Source of the DNA: Globobulimina sp.
Taxonomy: Eukaryota; Foraminifera; Rotaliida
Direction: 5' to 3'
Length of the DNA: 6,299 nucleotides
NCBI GenBank assembly: GCA_003354225.1
Contig: PIVH01000318.1
Coordinates: forward strand, 1-6,299
Shown here: piece by piece, positions 4,543-6,299 of the stretch
Position numbering within the stretch: the stretch's first letter is position 1
How the letters are laid out: each line of letters starts with the position of its first letter
Notes under the pieces: model-generated
What the model saw: the letters and a program-made list of their open reading frames with translations, nothing else
Databases searched by the model: none
What the model was told of the DNA's origin: nothing
Program-made: the position numbers and the translations under genes

Positions 4543-6246
4543 TCAAAATAAGGTTATATTCGCACCATCATTGTTTATATCGAACATTATATCGATCCCA
4601 ACCTCATTGTACCAAAATTGGCATACATTATTTCTGTAATTTGGTTTAAAATCATTTTCCATTTCAATTTTATCTCTCAATATCAAAACATTGGAAGAAC
4701 TTTGTTTATCCTCATATACATTCCACACAATATCAGCTATATTTGGTTGCATAAATTTACCGAAAGCAGTCCAAGCAGACATGATGGCATTTGATAATGT
4801 TTGATTCCATGGAAACTCATACACAAAATTATCAGTTTGCGTATTTGTATCAAAAACATATGACAGTTCACTGCCATGTCCAGCATAATAACTTCCATTT
4901 CTTCCGGACCCACCAAAGTAATAAACATAAACGACATCGTTTCCAATTTGTTGATTTATATTTTGTGCCATTTGTAATGTGGGACAAAATAAGCCAACAT
5001 CAGAGACAATCGTAAACCATACAAGTTCATATGTATTATGATCTGGTGGATAAAAAGTAAAATCTGACAACGGATAATAATAATTATATAATAAGTTCTG
5101 TTGTGTTTTATTTGGAACAAATTCATTTAAAAATTGCAAATATTCATCGTTTGTAGTGGGTCTTTTACCTAAATGCCATGGAAACGCTACGATTGTGTCC
5201 ATTGTGTTTGAACCAACAATCAATTGATCCAAATTAAACACAGTTAAATTATTATATATATGGATTGGTTGATCAATTAATACAAAACCATCCACAGATG
5301 GCACGAATAACGGTGCTCTGTTCATACTTTGTTGTAATTCCTGTGCTGGTATGGACCGTAAATAGCTCACATTATTTGGATAATTAATCGCAGCTAAGAT
5401 TTGAGGCCATTGTTGCAAACCAAATGAGAGATTATAAGCGGTCCATGGACCATTGCATGAGCCGGATTGTATAATACCTCTTGAAAATAGATTGGTAGCT
5501 AATGATGATACGGCTAAACTGCACACAGATAAACCACCTGCACTTTCTCCGAAAATTGTGATCTGTGACGCGTTTCCACCATAATCTGAAATATATTTAT
5601 TAATCCATTTTAATGCAATAATTTGATCGTATAAACCATTTTGTGAGCCGTAGGATGGCCAATTAATTGTATCTTCATCATATAATTGTTGCGAAGCAAA
5701 GAAACCAAATATGCCAACACGATAATTGATGGAAATATATACAAAATCTTTGTTTCTACCAACAATATTAAGTCCGTTACAATATGATGCTGAGCCTGAT
5801 CCACTTTCGAAAGAACCGCCATGTATCCATACCATGACAGGTAATAATGGTTGCATTGAGTTATCCGTTTGGTTTGGAATAGATGGTGTCCATATATTTA
5901 ATAATAAACAATCTTCTGATTGTGTCTGATTCTCACTTAGAAAGCCTGATTGCATACAAATATGACCAAATGCAGTAGCATTATAAATATTATTCCATTT
6001 TGATTCATTTAATTTTGATGGTCTGAATCTTAAGTGACCAACTGGCGATATTCCATATTGAATTGCTTTAAATGAATAAACTGTTTGTCTGCCTTCAATC
6101 TCATGCACTGTACCTTCAATTCTGCCTAATTGAGTGTCAACGATGATTGTCTTAGCAGTAATTATACAGATAATGCTTACTATTAATAAAATTGTAAAGA
6201 GTGCAGTTGCAGTCCTGGGCCATGGACAAAGGTTTTTCTCCCCTCG
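4543..6246 (-). CDS. Secreted or membrane-anchored type-B carboxylesterase (cholinesterase-like)
   Basis: This is an alpha/beta-hydrolase of the carboxylesterase type-B family, which hydrolyses carboxylic esters. It shows IVDTQLGRIEG at the domain start, the SPVGHLRFRP motif, the oxyanion-hole HGG with SF following, SINYRVGIFGF, the nucleophile elbow GESAG (Ser at 5544-5542), and HGSELSYVF with the catalytic His (4878-4876). The acidic triad member, normally Glu, appears to be Asp in SNTMDT (5199-5197). Two Cys flanking the EDCLLLNIWTP motif match the family's first disulphide. A hydrophobic segment (about 6207-6154) just before the domain looks like a signal peptide or anchor, and 11 N-glycosylation sequons fit a secretory protein. 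The frame has no in-frame ATG: the codon at 6108 is GTG, the domain begins upstream of it, and the frame runs to TAG at 6279-6277. The start therefore lies in another exon, possibly the ATG at 6290. The predicted length of about 570 aa is normal for the family. The substrate cannot be told. Confidence 0.93.
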   Translation of the reverse strand, partial: RGEKNLCPWPRTATALFTILLIVSIICIITAKTIIVDTQLGRIEGTVHEIEGRQTVYSFKAIQYGISPVGHLRFRPSKLNESKWNNIYNATAFGHICMQSGFLSENQTQSEDCLLLNIWTPSIPNQTDNSMQPLLPVMVWIHGGSFESGSGSASYCNGLNIVGRNKDFVYISINYRVGIFGFFASQQLYDEDTINWPSYGSQNGLYDQIIALKWINKYISDYGGNASQITIFGESAGGLSVCSLAVSSLATNLFSRGIIQSGSCNGPWTAYNLSFGLQQWPQILAAINYPNNVSYLRSIPAQELQQSMNRAPLFVPSVDGFVLIDQPIHIYNNLTVFNLDQLIVGSNTMDTIVAFPWHLGKRPTTNDEYLQFLNEFVPNKTQQNLLYNYYYPLSDFTFYPPDHNTYELVWFTIVSDVGLFCPTLQMAQNINQQIGNDVVYVYYFGGSGRNGSYYAGHGSELSYVFDTNTQTDNFVYEFPWNQTLSNAIMSAWTAFGKFMQPNIADIVWNVYEDKQSSSNVLILRDKIEMENDFKPNYRNNVCQFWYNEVGIDIMFDINNDGANITLF

Positions 6247-6281
6247 CTTGGAAAAAATGACTACGACTGTAATCGGCTAAC
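6247..6281 (-). other. Candidate 35-nt first intron of the carboxylesterase gene
   Basis: On the minus strand an ATG at 6290-6288 begins ATGGTGTTG, followed by GTTAGC as possible donor. The acceptor CATTTTTTCCAAG ends at 6247. Removing these 35 nt joins the ATG in frame with the esterase and gives an N-terminus beginning MVLRGEKNLCPWP, followed by the hydrophobic segment. The donor is weak and other acceptors are possible (for instance the AG ending at 6238 keeps the same frame), and the true first exon may lie beyond the window. A TATAAAG at 6297-6291 directly precedes the ATG and is too close to be its TATA box. Confidence 0.28.
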
Positions 6282-6299
6282 CAACACCATCTTTATAAT

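Noticed and set aside
4506-4543. Fusion of esterase and kinase through an intron across the 36-nt gap
   Set aside because: Joining plausible donors near the esterase end to the available AG acceptors runs into stop codons before or out of the kinase frame, and TAA directly precedes the kinase ATG.
4737-5929. Several 67-74 codon frames on both strands within the esterase
   Set aside because: All overlap conserved esterase sequence in other frames and show no domain of their own.

Overview
The window reads as a compact, AT-rich nuclear genome fragment from a microbial eukaryote. The long frames use the standard code and end in TGA or TAA. The proteins are of eukaryotic type: an NTHL1-like DNA glycosylase, a casein kinase 1 fold and a secreted cholinesterase-like esterase. 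Candidate introns are very short (35-56 nt, GT...AG). I cannot name the lineage. None of the sequence looks bacterial or viral.

Layout. Rightward, nt 2-931 is the 3' part of an endonuclease III homologue whose start lies outside the window. Nt 932-1830 is a convergent region between that gene and the leftward block. It is not empty: it holds a probable small two-exon leftward gene for a membrane protein (1415-1117, intron 1375-1320), a textbook-looking rightward intron (1508-1551) followed by a 39-codon frame, and two inverted repeats. Leftward genes then follow in transcription order from the right edge: a secreted or membrane-anchored type-B carboxylesterase (about 6290-4543), a casein kinase 1-like protein that has lost its catalytic residues (4506-3472), and a 466-residue orphan protein (3231-1831).

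Three of the four long frames have no ATG at their nominal 5' end. For the glycosylase and the esterase the conserved domain begins upstream of any in-frame ATG, so upstream exons must exist. The esterase and kinase frames are only 36 nt apart on the same strand, and that gap contains a T-tract followed by AG. Similar pyrimidine tracts with AG lie just upstream of the other two leftward genes. This could mean operon-like transcription with trans-splicing, or simply a very compact genome.

No functional link between the genes is evident. The glycosylase acts in base excision repair, the esterase is extracellular or secretory, and the kinase-like protein is probably a binding or scaffold protein. 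The strongest leads are the pseudokinase, the 36-nt gene spacing and the hidden spliced gene.
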